DNA of 64,000 nucleotides from Neobacillus piezotolerans (GCF_003362805.1 NZ_QNQT01000001.1:744001-808000), one strand, 5' to 3'; positions 55,097 to 64,000 are shown, counted from the stretch's first letter. Notes: generated by a model not told the origin, from the sequence alone. Program-made: numbers and translations.

Positions 55097-56395
55097 ATGC
55101 TAGAATTTGATACTTATATTGATCAATTTGCCACTATAAAGGTAATTGGGGTTGGCGGCGGCGGAAATAATGCCGTGAACCGGATGATTGAGGACGGTAT
55201 TCAGGGAGTGGAGTTCATTGCTGTGAATACAGATGCGCAGGCGCTTAAGATGTCAAAAGCGGAGGTCACGATGCAAATCGGCGGTTCGCTGACCAGGGGC
55301 CTGGGGGCGGGTGCAAATCCTGAAATCGGCAGAAAAGCTGTCGAGGAAAGCAGGCAGCAGATCAAGGATGCCCTGCAAGGTGCGGACATGGTGTTCGTAA
55401 CTGCCGGTATGGGCGGCGGAACCGGGACAGGGGCTGCGCCGGAAATCGCCAAAATCGCGCGCGAACTTGGGGCACTTACCATTGGAGTGGTGACTCGTCC
55501 GTTCACTTTCGAAGGCCGCAAGCGGGCACAAAATGCTGCAGCCGGGATTGAAGAGATGAAGAAAGCTGTTAATACGTTAATCATCATTCCTAACCAGCGA
55601 TTGCTGGATATCGTTGACAAGAGAACGCCGATGATTGAAGCCTTCCGTGAGGCTGACAATGTCCTCAGGCAGGGTGTCCAGGGCATTTCCGATTTGATTG
55701 CCGTGCCAGGCTTGATTAACCTGGACTTTGCTGACGTTAAAACAATCATGTCCCACAATGGAACGGCGCTGATGGGCATTGGGGTGGCTTCAGGAGAAGA
55801 CCGTGCTGTTGAAGCTGCCAAAAAGGCCATCTCTTCGCCGTTGCTTGAAACAAGCATCGATGGAGCGAAAGGAGTGCTGATGAACATCACAGGCGGCACC
55901 AACCTCAGTTTGTTCGAAGTCCAGGAAGCGGCCGATATTGTCGCGGCTGCAACAGATGACCAGCTTAACATGATTTTTGGATCGGTCATCAATGAAAATC
56001 TGGAAAAAGAAATTATGGTGACCGTGATTGCGACCGGCTTCAATCATGATGAGGAGGAAACTCCGCCGTTGAACACATCGCGCCGTCCTGGAGACATGGT
56101 TGCCAATTCCCGTGAGCATTACCAGGCACAGTCGAGACAGCGGGACCCTTTTGCCCATGCAGAATCGGGGAATTACGGCAGAGCGCAAAACTACAGCCAG
56201 TCCGGCAGCTACAGCCATTCGGGAAACTATGGCCAATTCGAAAACGACAGCCAATCCGATAGCTATGAAGAGTCCGGCTATCACAGCGCACCGCCTGCCT
56301 ACGAAGAGCCAGAGTATTACGAACGGGATACTCAGAAGCAAGACGACTCGCTTGAAATTCCATCGTTCTTTCGGAATCGAAATAGAAGGCGGTAA
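55097..56395 (+). CDS. ftsZ: FtsZ paralogue outside the dcw cluster
   Basis: 432 residues. All FtsZ landmarks are intact: '[16 protein letters not shown]', tubulin signature '[12 protein letters not shown]' near 105, T7 loop '[14 protein letters not shown]' with catalytic Asp near 205, and the C-terminal peptide '[14 protein letters not shown]'. The linker is longer than usual and rich in Gly, Ser, Tyr and Gln ('[15 protein letters not shown]'). Neighbours are not ftsA or other division genes, so this is probably an extra copy. GC content is higher than in flanking DNA. ATG 55097 has GGGGGA 7 nt upstream. Confidence 0.85.
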   Translation: MLEFDTYIDQFATIKVIGVGGGGNNAVNRMIEDGIQGVEFIAVNTDAQALKMSKAEVTMQIGGSLTRGLGAGANPEIGRKAVEESRQQIKDALQGADMVFVTAGMGGGTGTGAAPEIAKIARELGALTIGVVTRPFTFEGRKRAQNAAAGIEEMKKAVNTLIIIPNQRLLDIVDKRTPMIEAFREADNVLRQGVQGISDLIAVPGLINLDFADVKTIMSHNGTALMGIGVASGEDRAVEAAKKAISSPLLETSIDGAKGVLMNITGGTNLSLFEVQEAADIVAAATDDQLNMIFGSVINENLEKEIMVTVIATGFNHDEEETPPLNTSRRPGDMVANSREHYQAQSRQRDPFAHAESGNYGRAQNYSQSGSYSHSGNYGQFENDSQSDSYEESGYHSAPPAYEEPEYYERDTQKQDDSLEIPSFFRNRNRRR

Positions 56396-56405
56396 CCTAC
56401 GAACA

Positions 56406-56437
56406 AAAAGGCCAAATCATATGCGATTTGGCCTTTT
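56406..56437 (+). terminator. Terminator of the ftsZ paralogue
   Basis: AAAAGGCCAAATC (56406-56418) with GATTTGGCCTTTT (56425-56437). Confidence 0.85.
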
Positions 56438-56682
56438 ACTATTGATGAAAATAATCTGAAATTCCGCCATTTTAACTGGTAAAGGTAGGTTGGAGAATTT
56501 ACAAAACTGAATCATTATTTTTTCGGCGCAAATTGTGGGCATTTCTTCATTTCTCTTCTAGGTCCAGGATTCATTTTAATACCGTTACATAAAAAACTCA
56601 TAACCATGTCACAAATACTCCTGCTATTCCGTCACAAGGGTGAAAGATAAAAATGGTTGAAAATGAAAAGGAGGCATATTTT

Positions 56683-57498
56683 ATGTCAAATATTCATTCA
56701 TCTTCCAAGGTTGGCTTTGGAAGAAGGCTAGCATTCAAGTTTGCACAATCGAAATTATTAGGTAAATTGGTGGAGAAATACCCCCAATTAATTGATCGAA
56801 TCAGTAAAAAAAGTATGAATTTAGGGAGAGAAAGGAATGGAGATGTTCCCTGGACTCCATTAAAAAGGCCGATTGAGGAAAGTCGGGTGGCTCTCATTAC
56901 CACTGGAGGCATCATCCTGAAAAGCCAACCCCCATTTGACTTGAACGATTCCAAGGGGGATTGCTCCTATCGTGTGATTCCCTCAGATACACCCCCAAGT
57001 GAAACGGTGATTAGTCATTTATTTTATGATCATAGCGATGTAAAGGTTGATTTGGAAATCATGTTCCCTTTAGCCACTCTTCACCGCTTGCAACAGGAAG
57101 GTAAAGTAGGGAGTATCGCTCCGCGTCACTTTAGTTTTCAGGGAGGAATTCATGATCCCTCTCCGTTGGTTGAAAAAACTGCGCCGGAAGTTGCGCGCAG
57201 TCTTGTGGAAGACAACGTGGATTTGGCAATTTTGACTCCCGCCTGAAGTCACTGCCATCGGTCCGTGGGACTGATCGCACGAGAATTGGAAAAAGAGGGA
57301 ATAGCGACAATCACAGTAACCCTGTTACCCGAAACGACAAATGCTGTGGGAGTACCCCGATCGATTTACTTCCCTAACAAACTGGGGAGTCCGATTGGTC
57401 GTGCCAACAAAAAGGGGGAACAGTACTCCGCTTTGTTACAATGTTTGGATGCATTGGCTAAAGCAAAAAAAGGGGAGATGATCACCGGGACGAGATGA
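56683..57498 (+). CDS. GrdB/PrdB-family selenoprotein B-like protein with in-frame TGA
   Basis: ATG 56683 (AAAGGAGG 9 nt upstream) opens a 271-residue protein if the TGA at 57244-57246 is read as Sec188. Before it: 'VPWTPLKRPIEESRVALITTGG', 'DHSDVKVDLEIMFPL', 'DNVDLAILTPA'; after it in the same frame: 'SHCHRSVGLIARELEKEGIATITVTLLPE' and 'VPRSIYFPNKLGSPIGRANKK'. This is the glycine/sarcosine/betaine/D-proline reductase selenoprotein B fold, with a U-S-H-C redox motif at the family's Sec position. Similarity continues without a break across the TGA, and a SECIS-like hairpin follows. As a stand-alone gene it is unlikely to be a complete amino-acid reductase; substrate unknown. Confidence 0.85.
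57257..57275 (+). promoter_or_regulatory. Putative bacterial SECIS hairpin of the GrdB-like gene
   Basis: ATCGGTCC (57257-57264) pairs with GGACTGAT (57268-57275): 8 bp with one G-T, loop GTG (57265-57267). Eighteen nt separate the TGA from the loop. Stem, loop G and distance fit the bacterial SECIS model. Confidence 0.72.
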
Positions 57499-57605
57499 AA
57501 CAATCTCGTCCCAATGGATAGTATAGCCTTATTAGACCTTAAGTTGTGCTAAAATTTAGAAAATAGTGTAATACAGGGTCTAAAAGACAAAAGGGTGTGC
57601 TTTGA

Positions 57606-58523
57606 ATGCCGGACGGCTTTGAATCTAAACATCTTCCTCATGATGATGGTATGACTAATATGACAGAAGTTTACTCTTCTTATAAATCGGTCCTTTTTTC
57701 GCTTGCATATCGTATGTTGGGAAGTGTGGCCGATGCAGAAGACATTGTGCAAGAAGCTTTTTTGAATTTGAATCAAGTTTCTTTGGATTCGATTCATCAT
57801 GTGAAAAGTTATTTATGGAAGGTTACTACAAACCTAAGCATTGACTTCTTGCGTTCTGCCCGAAAGAGGAGAGAAGTGTATGTAGGCTCCTGGTTACCGG
57901 AACCGATCCTTAACCGAAAGGATGCGGATCCGGCAGACCGGGTGATTACCAATGAGGAGTTATCCATCGCATTTTTACTTCTACTTGAAAACTTAAATCC
58001 AGTGGAAAGAGCGGTGTTCCTTTTACGGGAAGTTTACTCTTTTTCTTACGATGAGATTGCACATTTAATCGGTAAATCTCCTGATAACTGCCGAAAAATT
58101 CAAAGCAGAGCGAAACAAAAAGTCGGCGATTTATCCCCTAAAGTGGGGGGAGATAGGAGTAAAAGAGAAGAAACTGTGCGTGACTTTATGGAAGCAGTTC
58201 AAAGCAACAACACTGAAAAACTTTTGTCCATTTTATCTGATGACTTCACTATTTATTCCGACGGAGGAGGTAAAGCGAAAGCAAACTTGCGTCCTATCTT
58301 TGGAATTGAACGAGCCGTCGCCGCTTTAAGGTCTTTCCACCACAAAATCCCATCCAATTTGATTTTCATGGAAGCGGATGTGAACGGACAACCGGGAATG
58401 ATTATGAAGGTGGACGATCAAATTTTTTATGTAATGGCATTTCAATTCGATGAAGATAAACTATCTGCTTTATACAACATCGTTAATCCAGATAAACTGA
58501 AGCATTTGAAAAAGCTGAAATGA
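57606..58523 (+). CDS. SigJ-type ECF RNA polymerase sigma factor with SnoaL-like tail
   Basis: 305 residues. Sigma region 2 ('VYSSYKSVLFSLAYRMLGSVADAEDIVQEAFLNL'), region 4 ('LNPVERAVFLLREVYSFSYDEIAHLIGKSPDNCRKIQSRAK'), then a C-terminal SnoaL/NTF2-like domain from about 185 ('RDFMEAVQSNNTEKLLSILSDDFTIYSDGGGKAKA'). The tail, not a separate anti-sigma, controls such factors. ATG 57606 or a later in-frame ATG (57651 or 57660) may be the start. Lies 107 nt downstream of the GrdB-like gene and may regulate it. Confidence 0.88.
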   Translation: MPDGFESKHLPHDDGMTNMTEVYSSYKSVLFSLAYRMLGSVADAEDIVQEAFLNLNQVSLDSIHHVKSYLWKVTTNLSIDFLRSARKRREVYVGSWLPEPILNRKDADPADRVITNEELSIAFLLLLENLNPVERAVFLLREVYSFSYDEIAHLIGKSPDNCRKIQSRAKQKVGDLSPKVGGDRSKREETVRDFMEAVQSNNTEKLLSILSDDFTIYSDGGGKAKANLRPIFGIERAVAALRSFHHKIPSNLIFMEADVNGQPGMIMKVDDQIFYVMAFQFDEDKLSALYNIVNPDKLKHLKKLK

Positions 58524-58799
58524 CAGTGGGAGTGAAACTTTATAGGGTTTGAACGTTATCTGCGGTGTTTACTGGCTGTACGGGTATAATAGCCTAGGGG
58601 TAAATGCAGAGATGGTTGTCAGCTAGTTCAAAAAATCTTGTTGAAGCAAGGATACTTTCCTTGCTTCTTTTCTATTTGAACGGGGTGGAAGATAAAGGTC
58701 CATTAAACTTACTTTTTTTATTTTTTTGGGATGAATTATCTGCTGAAAAGAGACAGTAAAAAATGGTGGATACTATTTCTTAATAAAGGAAGTGTTTTT

Positions 58800-60848
58800 A
58801 TGGGGTTAATGCTGAAGAAAATAATTTCTTTCTCTTTAGTTGTGTTATTAACGTTTTCTTTATTTGTTCCGCAGGCGGGTGCGGAAAAAAGACAACAAAC
58901 GGCGCAGCCTATAATCGATGCTAGAGCTAAAAAAACATTAACGGTTGAGGGAAAGACCTTTAAGGACTTAAACGGGAATGGACAGCTAGACCCTTATGAA
59001 AACTGGCAGCTTTCCGATAATGAAAGGGCACGGGACTTGATTTCTAAAATGACATTACAGGAGAAGGCGGGTCTGCTGGTTATTCCAGAGTTTCCTAAGT
59101 TCCAGGAAGGGAAGCTGGTCCTCCCGAATAAGATGATTAACCAAACTACCCGTTATTTCATTTTCCGTGAATTCCCGAGCGCGGATGTGATTGCAGGTTA
59201 CAATAATCAGATTCAGGAAGCGGCGGAGGCAACAAGATTAGGAATTCCGGCCGTGATTATTTCAAATCCTAGGAATCATCCGGCCAATGCCCCAAATTTG
59301 GAGGCTGCTGGGCAATTTTCTTACTGGCCAGATCCATTGGGCCTGGCAGCTACACGCGATTTGAATCTGATTTCAGAATTTGCTCGAATTTCCGGAAGAG
59401 AGTTCAGGGCTTCAGGTATACGTAAACTATATGGGTACTCAGCAGATGTGTCGACCGATCCAGAATGGCCAAGGATTGATGAGACCTTTGGTGAAGATCC
59501 TAGGATTATTTCAGATATCATTTTTAGAATTGTTAAAGGGTATCAGGGTGATATCCTTAATGAAAATAGTGTATCAACCACAGTAAGGCATTTCCCGGGC
59601 GGAGGAGCGCGTGAAGAAGGGAAGGATCCGCATTTTGAAGAAGGCCAATACAATATTTATCCGACAAAAGGCAGTCTGGTGAGGTACCATATTCCGCCTT
59701 TTCGAGCAGCGATTGCAGCGGATACAACGTCAATCATGCCTTATTACGCGTATCCAAGCAATAAAAGTGCCGAGCAGGGCTTGCCACGGTTTAGTCCAGA
59801 GCAGCAATTTGAAGAAGTTGGTTTTGCGATGAATAAAAGTTTTATTACCGATTACCTCCGCGGCCAGCTGGGATTTCTCGGCTATGTCAACTCTGATACA
59901 AGTGCTGTCGTTGACAGAGCATGGGGAGCTCTAGATTTACCAGTTGAACAGCGGTTTGCGAAAGCGTTGAACGCAGGGACTAATATTTTCTCAGGTGTTT
60001 CAAATCCAACTCCAATTATTACGGCCGTTAACCAAGGATTGGTAAGTGTAGATAGAATCAACCGGTCTGCAACCTATTTGCTGACTGAGATGATGAAGCT
60101 GGGCCTCTTTGAAAATCCTTATGTTGACCCGAAGAATGCCCTTACCATTGCGAATGACCCAGCATCACAAGAACGTGCTGATTTGGCGCATCGCAAATCC
60201 GTTGTTTTAATGAGGAATGACAACAATTTATTGCCTTTAACAGATGAAAAAATCAGAGGAGTAAGGCTTTATGTAGAGATGTTTCCTGGAGGAACGAATG
60301 GAGCCGCCACACAAAGGCTTAGAGAAACAATCAGAAACTACGATAAGAATATTACGTTAACAGACAATCTGGAAAACGCAACGCATGCTCTTATCTGGAT
60401 TATGCCGAAGCAAGACATATTAAAACGCTTCCCTCAGCTGTTAATCGGGCCTGAAACTGAAGTCAGCCAAATTGCCAGAATCAATCAAATACAAAAGAGA
60501 GTTCCAACGATTACCGCTATCAACTTGAGAAGCCCATGGCTGCTCAATAATATTGAGCCGAATGCCGCATCGTTCATTGGTACTTTTGGAACAAAGCCAG
60601 AAGCATTAATCGATGTTATCCGCGGCAGATTTAACCCTGTTGGGAAACTGCCTTTTACGATGCCGGCCAACCAGCAGGCAGTCGACAATGAAGTGGGGGA
60701 TATCCCAGGATTCAGGGAAGATCCGTCCTATGTTTATCGTGCGAAAAGCGGGGATGCGTATATTTATAATTTCGGCCTCTCCTATAGCACGGCAAGGAAT
60801 GAGCGGAATGGCTTCTTCGATAGATTGAAGGATTTTTTTGGTCAATAA
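58800..60848 (+). CDS. Secreted glycoside hydrolase family 3 protein (beta-glucosidase/N-acetylglucosaminidase-like)
   Basis: 682 residues. Signal peptide to about residue 27 ('MLKKIISFSLVVLLTFSLFVPQAGA'), a calcium-loop-like 'DLNGNGQLDPYENW', GH3 N-domain ('LISKMTLQEKAGLL', 'DPLGLAATRDLNLISEFA', 'TVRHFPGGGA', 'FLGYVNSDTSAV' with the nucleophile Asp), and GH3 C-domain ('HRKSVVLMRNDNNLLPL'). Cleaves beta-linked sugars outside the cell. AAGGAAG sits 7 nt before ATG 58800. Followed by its own terminator. Confidence 0.88.
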   Translation: MGLMLKKIISFSLVVLLTFSLFVPQAGAEKRQQTAQPIIDARAKKTLTVEGKTFKDLNGNGQLDPYENWQLSDNERARDLISKMTLQEKAGLLVIPEFPKFQEGKLVLPNKMINQTTRYFIFREFPSADVIAGYNNQIQEAAEATRLGIPAVIISNPRNHPANAPNLEAAGQFSYWPDPLGLAATRDLNLISEFARISGREFRASGIRKLYGYSADVSTDPEWPRIDETFGEDPRIISDIIFRIVKGYQGDILNENSVSTTVRHFPGGGAREEGKDPHFEEGQYNIYPTKGSLVRYHIPPFRAAIAADTTSIMPYYAYPSNKSAEQGLPRFSPEQQFEEVGFAMNKSFITDYLRGQLGFLGYVNSDTSAVVDRAWGALDLPVEQRFAKALNAGTNIFSGVSNPTPIITAVNQGLVSVDRINRSATYLLTEMMKLGLFENPYVDPKNALTIANDPASQERADLAHRKSVVLMRNDNNLLPLTDEKIRGVRLYVEMFPGGTNGAATQRLRETIRNYDKNITLTDNLENATHALIWIMPKQDILKRFPQLLIGPETEVSQIARINQIQKRVPTITAINLRSPWLLNNIEPNAASFIGTFGTKPEALIDVIRGRFNPVGKLPFTMPANQQAVDNEVGDIPGFREDPSYVYRAKSGDAYIYNFGLSYSTARNERNGFFDRLKDFFGQ

Positions 60849-60869
60849 ATGGAGTAAATCCTTACGATG

Positions 60870-60907
60870 AAAACCCGCACAAGTCATCTTTGACTTGTGC
60901 GGGTTTT
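60870..60907 (+). terminator. Terminator of the GH3 gene
   Basis: AAAACCCGCACAAGTCA with TGACTTGTGCGGGTTTT around TCTT: a 17-bp perfect stem. It can also serve the convergent LCP gene. Confidence 0.85.
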
Positions 60908-60946
60908 AGCCATCAAAAGTGGTAGGTAGAGGTTTCGAAAATATTA

Positions 60947-61891
60947 TCAAGGATTACTTTGTTCTTTTCCTAAAAACTTATCAAGAGCTGCTTTATTTTG
61001 TTCCAAATCCACTTTTAGGACTTCGCCAATTCCTTCATGGCGTTCATTTGTAAAACTTCCATCTTCCGGGATTCGAAGTGTTTGTATTTTTTCACTTTCA
61101 TTGGTCAAAATGTCTTTTCCAATTGTCAAAAGTGTGGCTGCGTCAATGTCTGTATCGATATATGTATGTAAAACGTCTAACAAGTCAGGAAGCTTTGAGA
61201 CACTTTGAAGACTTACGGCCTCATCCTTTAATTTTGAGACGACTTCTTGTTGTCTTTGCACCCGGCCGAAGTCACTTAAACGATCCTGACGGAAACGAAC
61301 ATATCCTAACAGTTCTTTCCCGTGAAGTTGTTGATTCCCTGCCTCTAAAGTCATTCCGATCCCATCAGACATTTCATAGGGTATATCTACTTCAATTCCA
61401 TTTGGAATAAGGAGGTCGACTGCTTTTTCGAATCCTTTAAAGTCGACAATTGCATAATGATGAATATCCAGGCCAAAATTTAATTGAATGGTTTTCCTTA
61501 ATAATTCAGGTCCTCCAATTGCATAAGCAGCATTTAATTTATGCTCTCCATGTTCGGGAATGGTTACATACATATCACGCATAAGCGAAATAAGTTTTGC
61601 CTGATTGGTATCGGGATTATAGTGGGCTACCATTATCGTATCCGTTCTAGCCTGTTTTTCTCCCCGGGAATCACTTCCCAGTAAAAGAACATTAACCGCG
61701 TCTTCTTTACTTTTTTCTCCTTGAAACGTATGCTTCGCTTCAACTTTTTTTAATGGTTGTTTAACCTTTTTTACCGTTCCTTCTATAAACTGGAACACTG
61801 TAAAAAGACCAACAAAAAAAATACTAAATAGGAGAAGGGCAGAAGTTACTCTCATCCATCTTATCTTTTTTCTCTTTCGTGTTTCTGACAT
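60947..61891 (-). CDS. LytR-CpsA-Psr (LCP) family protein
   Basis: 314 residues: basic N-terminus, one transmembrane helix (about 12-34, 'VTSALLLFSIFFVGLFTVFQF'), then the LCP domain: 'NVLLLGSDSRGEKQARTDTIMVAHYNP', 'SLMRDMYVTIPEHGEHKLNAAYAIGG', 'GYVRFRQDRLSDFGRVQRQQEV'. LCP enzymes attach teichoic acids or other polymers to peptidoglycan outside the membrane. ATG 61891 has AGGTGG upstream. A fragment of a related gene lies at 54744. Confidence 0.92.
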   Translation of the reverse strand: MSETRKRKKIRWMRVTSALLLFSIFFVGLFTVFQFIEGTVKKVKQPLKKVEAKHTFQGEKSKEDAVNVLLLGSDSRGEKQARTDTIMVAHYNPDTNQAKLISLMRDMYVTIPEHGEHKLNAAYAIGGPELLRKTIQLNFGLDIHHYAIVDFKGFEKAVDLLIPNGIEVDIPYEMSDGIGMTLEAGNQQLHGKELLGYVRFRQDRLSDFGRVQRQQEVVSKLKDEAVSLQSVSKLPDLLDVLHTYIDTDIDAATLLTIGKDILTNESEKIQTLRIPEDGSFTNERHEGIGEVLKVDLEQNKAALDKFLGKEQSNP

Positions 61892-62137
61892 ACTTGCACC
61901 ACCTAGGCCGAATAATAAATGATGGAACAACTATCTTCAGTTTTTGATAGGGGGAATAAGAAACTGAAGGGGTTGCCATCTTTTTAGCTAGAGATAAATA
62001 TTATCCCATAATAACATTTCAATTGTTGAGATATTGGATTACATTTGTTTAAAATTCTGTTACATTATTTCGTTTCTACACTGGTGAAGTGAGAAAAAAA
62101 GATATAAAGGGAGGGGTTGTAATTTTTTGCTGTAGAA

Positions 62138-62225
62138 TGGTGCCATGATTAGTGCCCGAATTTTTTTGAAAAAAATTAAAAGGAATCTTTAGAAAGCAAG
62201 ATACCTTAATTTATCAGTACTTCCG
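62138..62225. repeat. Copy of the selC-island right-end block
   Basis: TGGTGCCATGATTAGTGCCC plus the following AAAGCAAGATACCTTAATTT match 47589-47670 with few changes. No att core or tRNA follows, so this is probably a scar. Confidence 0.6.
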
Positions 62226-62497
62226 CAATGCCATATAGAGGTCTACCAAAATCTCAAATACTGGTTTCTGGATAGATAAAGCCTCCTACCCCTAAAATAA
62301 AAGAACAATATTGTAATAAAACCATTAACCAATTGTTAATGAATTTGGTCCAATAAGATTTATGCATTTTTCTGTATCCCATTTAAGTTCGATTTGATTG
62401 ACTTCACTTTATACCGGTTGTAAAATTCTGTTAGAAACGTAAATTAAAAGTTCTTTACCACAAAAAGTGGTTTTCAAAAATTTGTTGATTTACTCTC

Positions 62498-62592
62498 TCG
62501 TCCGACTCGCTTTCCGCAGGCGTTTCGGGGAGCTCCTCGACGACAATTCCGCCCAAAGGGTATCACTTGACCCGTTCATCCCGCCAGGACGT
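62498..62592. repeat. Degenerate copy of a widespread Bacillaceae intergenic repeat
   Basis: GACTCGCTTTCCGCAGGCGT, GGGGAGCTCCTCG, then CCGCCAGGACG. This resembles the GC-rich 'cgctttccgcgggcg ... cctcggcg' element common between Bacillus genes. Recognised from memory; incomplete here. Confidence 0.5.
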
Positions 62593-62826
62593 TAAATAAT
62601 CATCCTTAAAAATTACTGCAAGAGAAAATGCTATAACCAAAGGAAGGCTTCAGCGAACTTTCTTCGAACGAACTTATGCGGTAGCATAATGGATGATGCT
62701 TGAACTCTTTCTTCATTCCTTCAGCTCCAATCGTCATAAAATAAAGTCTAAAAATATACCAGCATATATGGTGATAAACCTATTTAAAGTAATGCTCCTA
62801 CTAAAAAGTAAAGGACTGATTTATCA

Positions 62827-63159
62827 ATGATTCATCAACTCGAATGTCCAATTGAGACAGTCATTCATGTATTAGGCGGTAAATGGAAGCCGGTTATTTT
62901 ATGGCATTTGATGGAATCAACCAAGCGTTTCAACGATCTGGAAAAACTCATTCCTGATGTTTCCCAAAAAATGCTTACGCAACATCTACGAGAATTGGAA
63001 CATGAAGGGGTGATTAAAAGGACGGTATACCCAACGGTCCCTCCAAAAGTAGAATATTCACTAAGTGAATATGGGAAAACATTGATTCCTGTAGCGGAAG
63101 TAATGTGTGCTTGGGGAGAAAGTCATAATGAGCGAAAACGTGAAGAATCAGCGTCTTAA
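62827..63159 (+). CDS. HxlR-family transcriptional regulator
   Basis: 110 residues, winged HTH: 'LECPIETVIHVLGGKWKPVILWHLMES' with the conserved Cys7, 'RFNDLEKLIPDVSQKMLTQHLRELEHEGVIKRTVYPTVPPKVEYSLSEYG'. Members often sense aldehydes, quinones or disulfide stress through that Cys. The gene after it encodes an NAD(P)-binding protein, the usual kind of target. AAAGGAC lies upstream. Confidence 0.92.
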   Translation: MIHQLECPIETVIHVLGGKWKPVILWHLMESTKRFNDLEKLIPDVSQKMLTQHLRELEHEGVIKRTVYPTVPPKVEYSLSEYGKTLIPVAEVMCAWGESHNERKREESAS

Positions 63160-63499
63160 AGCTGGTTTTTTTTTGCGAAAAATGATTAAGCAACACATTC
63201 CTTTCATTGTATTGGTTAAAAACTTGTCTTTGTTAAAAAAGGACCACCTCGGAATGTTGGTTTACCACGGGTTCAAAACTCATCCCCATCAAGAAAGCGC
63301 ACTACTATGAGGTTTAAAAAACGGACAGAAAAAATCAACGAATGCTTCTACGATTCCAATTAACTCTTCAAACCATACTTACTTTCAAGTTAGTACCCTA
63401 CTTTAAAGTGCGTTCTTACGTGATTGAGTGACCGATGTTATTCTTAAGTCAATTCAAAGTAAATAAAACAATTTGTTCAAAGAAAGAAGGAAGTGAACA
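63160..63499. other. Intergenic between hxlR-type and NAD(P)-binding genes
   Basis: About 340 nt; no supported gene. The promoter of the next gene is expected here but no clear box was found. Confidence 0.35.
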
Positions 63500-64000
63500 A
63501 TGAAAATTATTGTTTTCGGAGCAACGGGTAATACAGGAAAAAGAGTGCTTGCCTTGGGGGTAAAAAAGGGACATGAAATGACCGCTTTCGTGCGAAGCCC
63601 GGAAAAGCTTTACGAACAGCAAGGGGAGCAGATCGCCAGGCAAGTAATGATAGTTAATCATAATATCATGGACCCGCAGAGTGTCTACGAGGCACTTAGT
63701 CACCAGGATGCCGCCGTGATTGCGGCCGGTAATGTCGGCAATGGCGAAGAGTTTATTCGTATCGTCGATAACATTGTTACCCAATGCGAAGACCATCCCT
63801 TGTTCTCTGGCCGTGTATGGTTAATGGGAGGTGCGGGATTACTCGAAATTCCACATACAAACATTATGGGTAACGATCTGCCTGGCTCTCCTCCTATTTT
63901 CCAATATCATAACCAGAATCTGAATCGTCTTAAGCAGACCAAGCTAGATTGGTCCATTATGTGTCCCGGAACAATGATGGATGCTACGGAGGAATCCAAG
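63500..64000 (+). CDS. NAD(P)-binding SDR/NmrA-like protein (3' end beyond window)
   Basis: 167 codons visible. Rossmann start 'MKIIVFGATGNTGKRVLALGVKKGHEMTAFVRSPEKL' (G-x-x-G-x-x-G), then 'GRVWLMGGAGLLEIP' and 'LDWSIMCPGTMMDAT', the atypical SDR/NmrA pattern. Probably an oxidoreductase or NADPH sensor controlled by the neighbouring HxlR regulator. AAGGAAG lies 7-8 nt before ATG 63500. Confidence 0.85.
   Translation, partial: MKIIVFGATGNTGKRVLALGVKKGHEMTAFVRSPEKLYEQQGEQIARQVMIVNHNIMDPQSVYEALSHQDAAVIAAGNVGNGEEFIRIVDNIVTQCEDHPLFSGRVWLMGGAGLLEIPHTNIMGNDLPGSPPIFQYHNQNLNRLKQTKLDWSIMCPGTMMDATEESK

Larger units (their letters stand above)
47718..62225. mobile_element. Second, decayed integrative element in tandem at selC (right border tentative)
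   Basis: Starts with the att copy and integrase remnant. The right border is a guess based on the end-block at 62138-62225, which matches 47589-47670 (GGTGCC repeats, CCCGAATTTTT, AAAGCAAGA-ACCTT-ATTTATCA-TAC) but is not followed by a tRNA copy. Contents include the SIR2 gene, pseudogenes and, at higher GC, ftsZ2 and later genes. Confidence 0.35.
61892..62826. other. Intergenic with element-end block and a common Bacillus repeat
   Basis: No gene. Holds the element-end-like block at 62138-62225 and the GC-rich repeat at 62498-62592, both listed separately. Confidence 0.5.

Noticed and set aside
57265-57498. A separate small protein downstream of the GrdB-like stop
   Set aside because: It is in the same frame, has no ribosome site and continues the family similarity; it is the C-terminal part of the selenoprotein-type gene.

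Overview
The window is chromosomal DNA from a spore-forming member of the Bacillaceae that is related to Bacillus but is not B. subtilis. The left half keeps two B. subtilis gene orders: spoVK-hflX(ynbA)-ynbB-glnR-glnA, and lexA-yneA-yneB-ynzC-tkt-sirA(yneE)-yneF-ynzD-ccdA-ccdC(yneJ)-yneK. Starts, ribosome binding sites, LexA boxes and GlnR boxes are all of Bacillus type.

Region by region: 1-4555 holds the end of spoVK, a glutaredoxin with an in-frame TGA, a 52-bp tandem repeat array, hflX and ynbB. 4556-11884 is an AT-rich insertion between ynbB and glnR with small membrane proteins, lipoproteins, a VOC protein, an acetyltransferase and an MFS transporter. 11921-13817 is the glnRA operon with its operators. 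13818-15473 is nearly gene-free. 15474-28000 is core: the lexA/yneA SOS pair, transketolase, sirA, a heterodimeric ABC exporter, a Spo0E-like phosphatase and the ccd genes. At 28128-28224 lies selC, the selenocysteine tRNA. A genomic island of about 19.5 kb has integrated into its 3' end, and 65 bp of the tRNA is duplicated at 47718-47782. The island carries defence-like cargo: a DUF3800-like protein, a HEAT/sigma-region-4/TnsA-like fusion, a dynamin/HerA/WHH-nuclease/SUKH operon, a WD40 protein, an ImmR/ImmA-type switch with its own cargo, and a Shedu-like gene behind a RelE-like gene. A second, decayed element follows (degenerate integrase next to the second att site) with a 1248-residue SIR2 protein. 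From about 55 kb come an FtsZ paralogue, a GrdB-like protein with an in-frame TGA, a SigJ-type sigma factor, a GH3 glycosidase, an LCP protein, and at the edge an HxlR regulator with an NAD(P)-binding protein.

The main result is that the organism probably uses selenocysteine. The window contains the Sec tRNA and two reading frames in which a TGA sits exactly at a redox motif (U-P-Y-C in the glutaredoxin, U-S-H-C in the GrdB-like protein). Each TGA is followed at the right distance by a short hairpin with G in the loop, as expected of bacterial SECIS elements. A standard gene caller would break both genes. The same selC gene is the anchor for tandem integration of defence islands. selA, selB and selD are not in the window.

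A second candidate of note is the five-gene operon at 32560-39239: dynamin-like GTPase, membrane protein, HerA-type ATPase, WHH-family nuclease toxin and SUKH immunity protein. I do not recognise it as a named defence system. All calls come from reading the sequence; no database search was possible.
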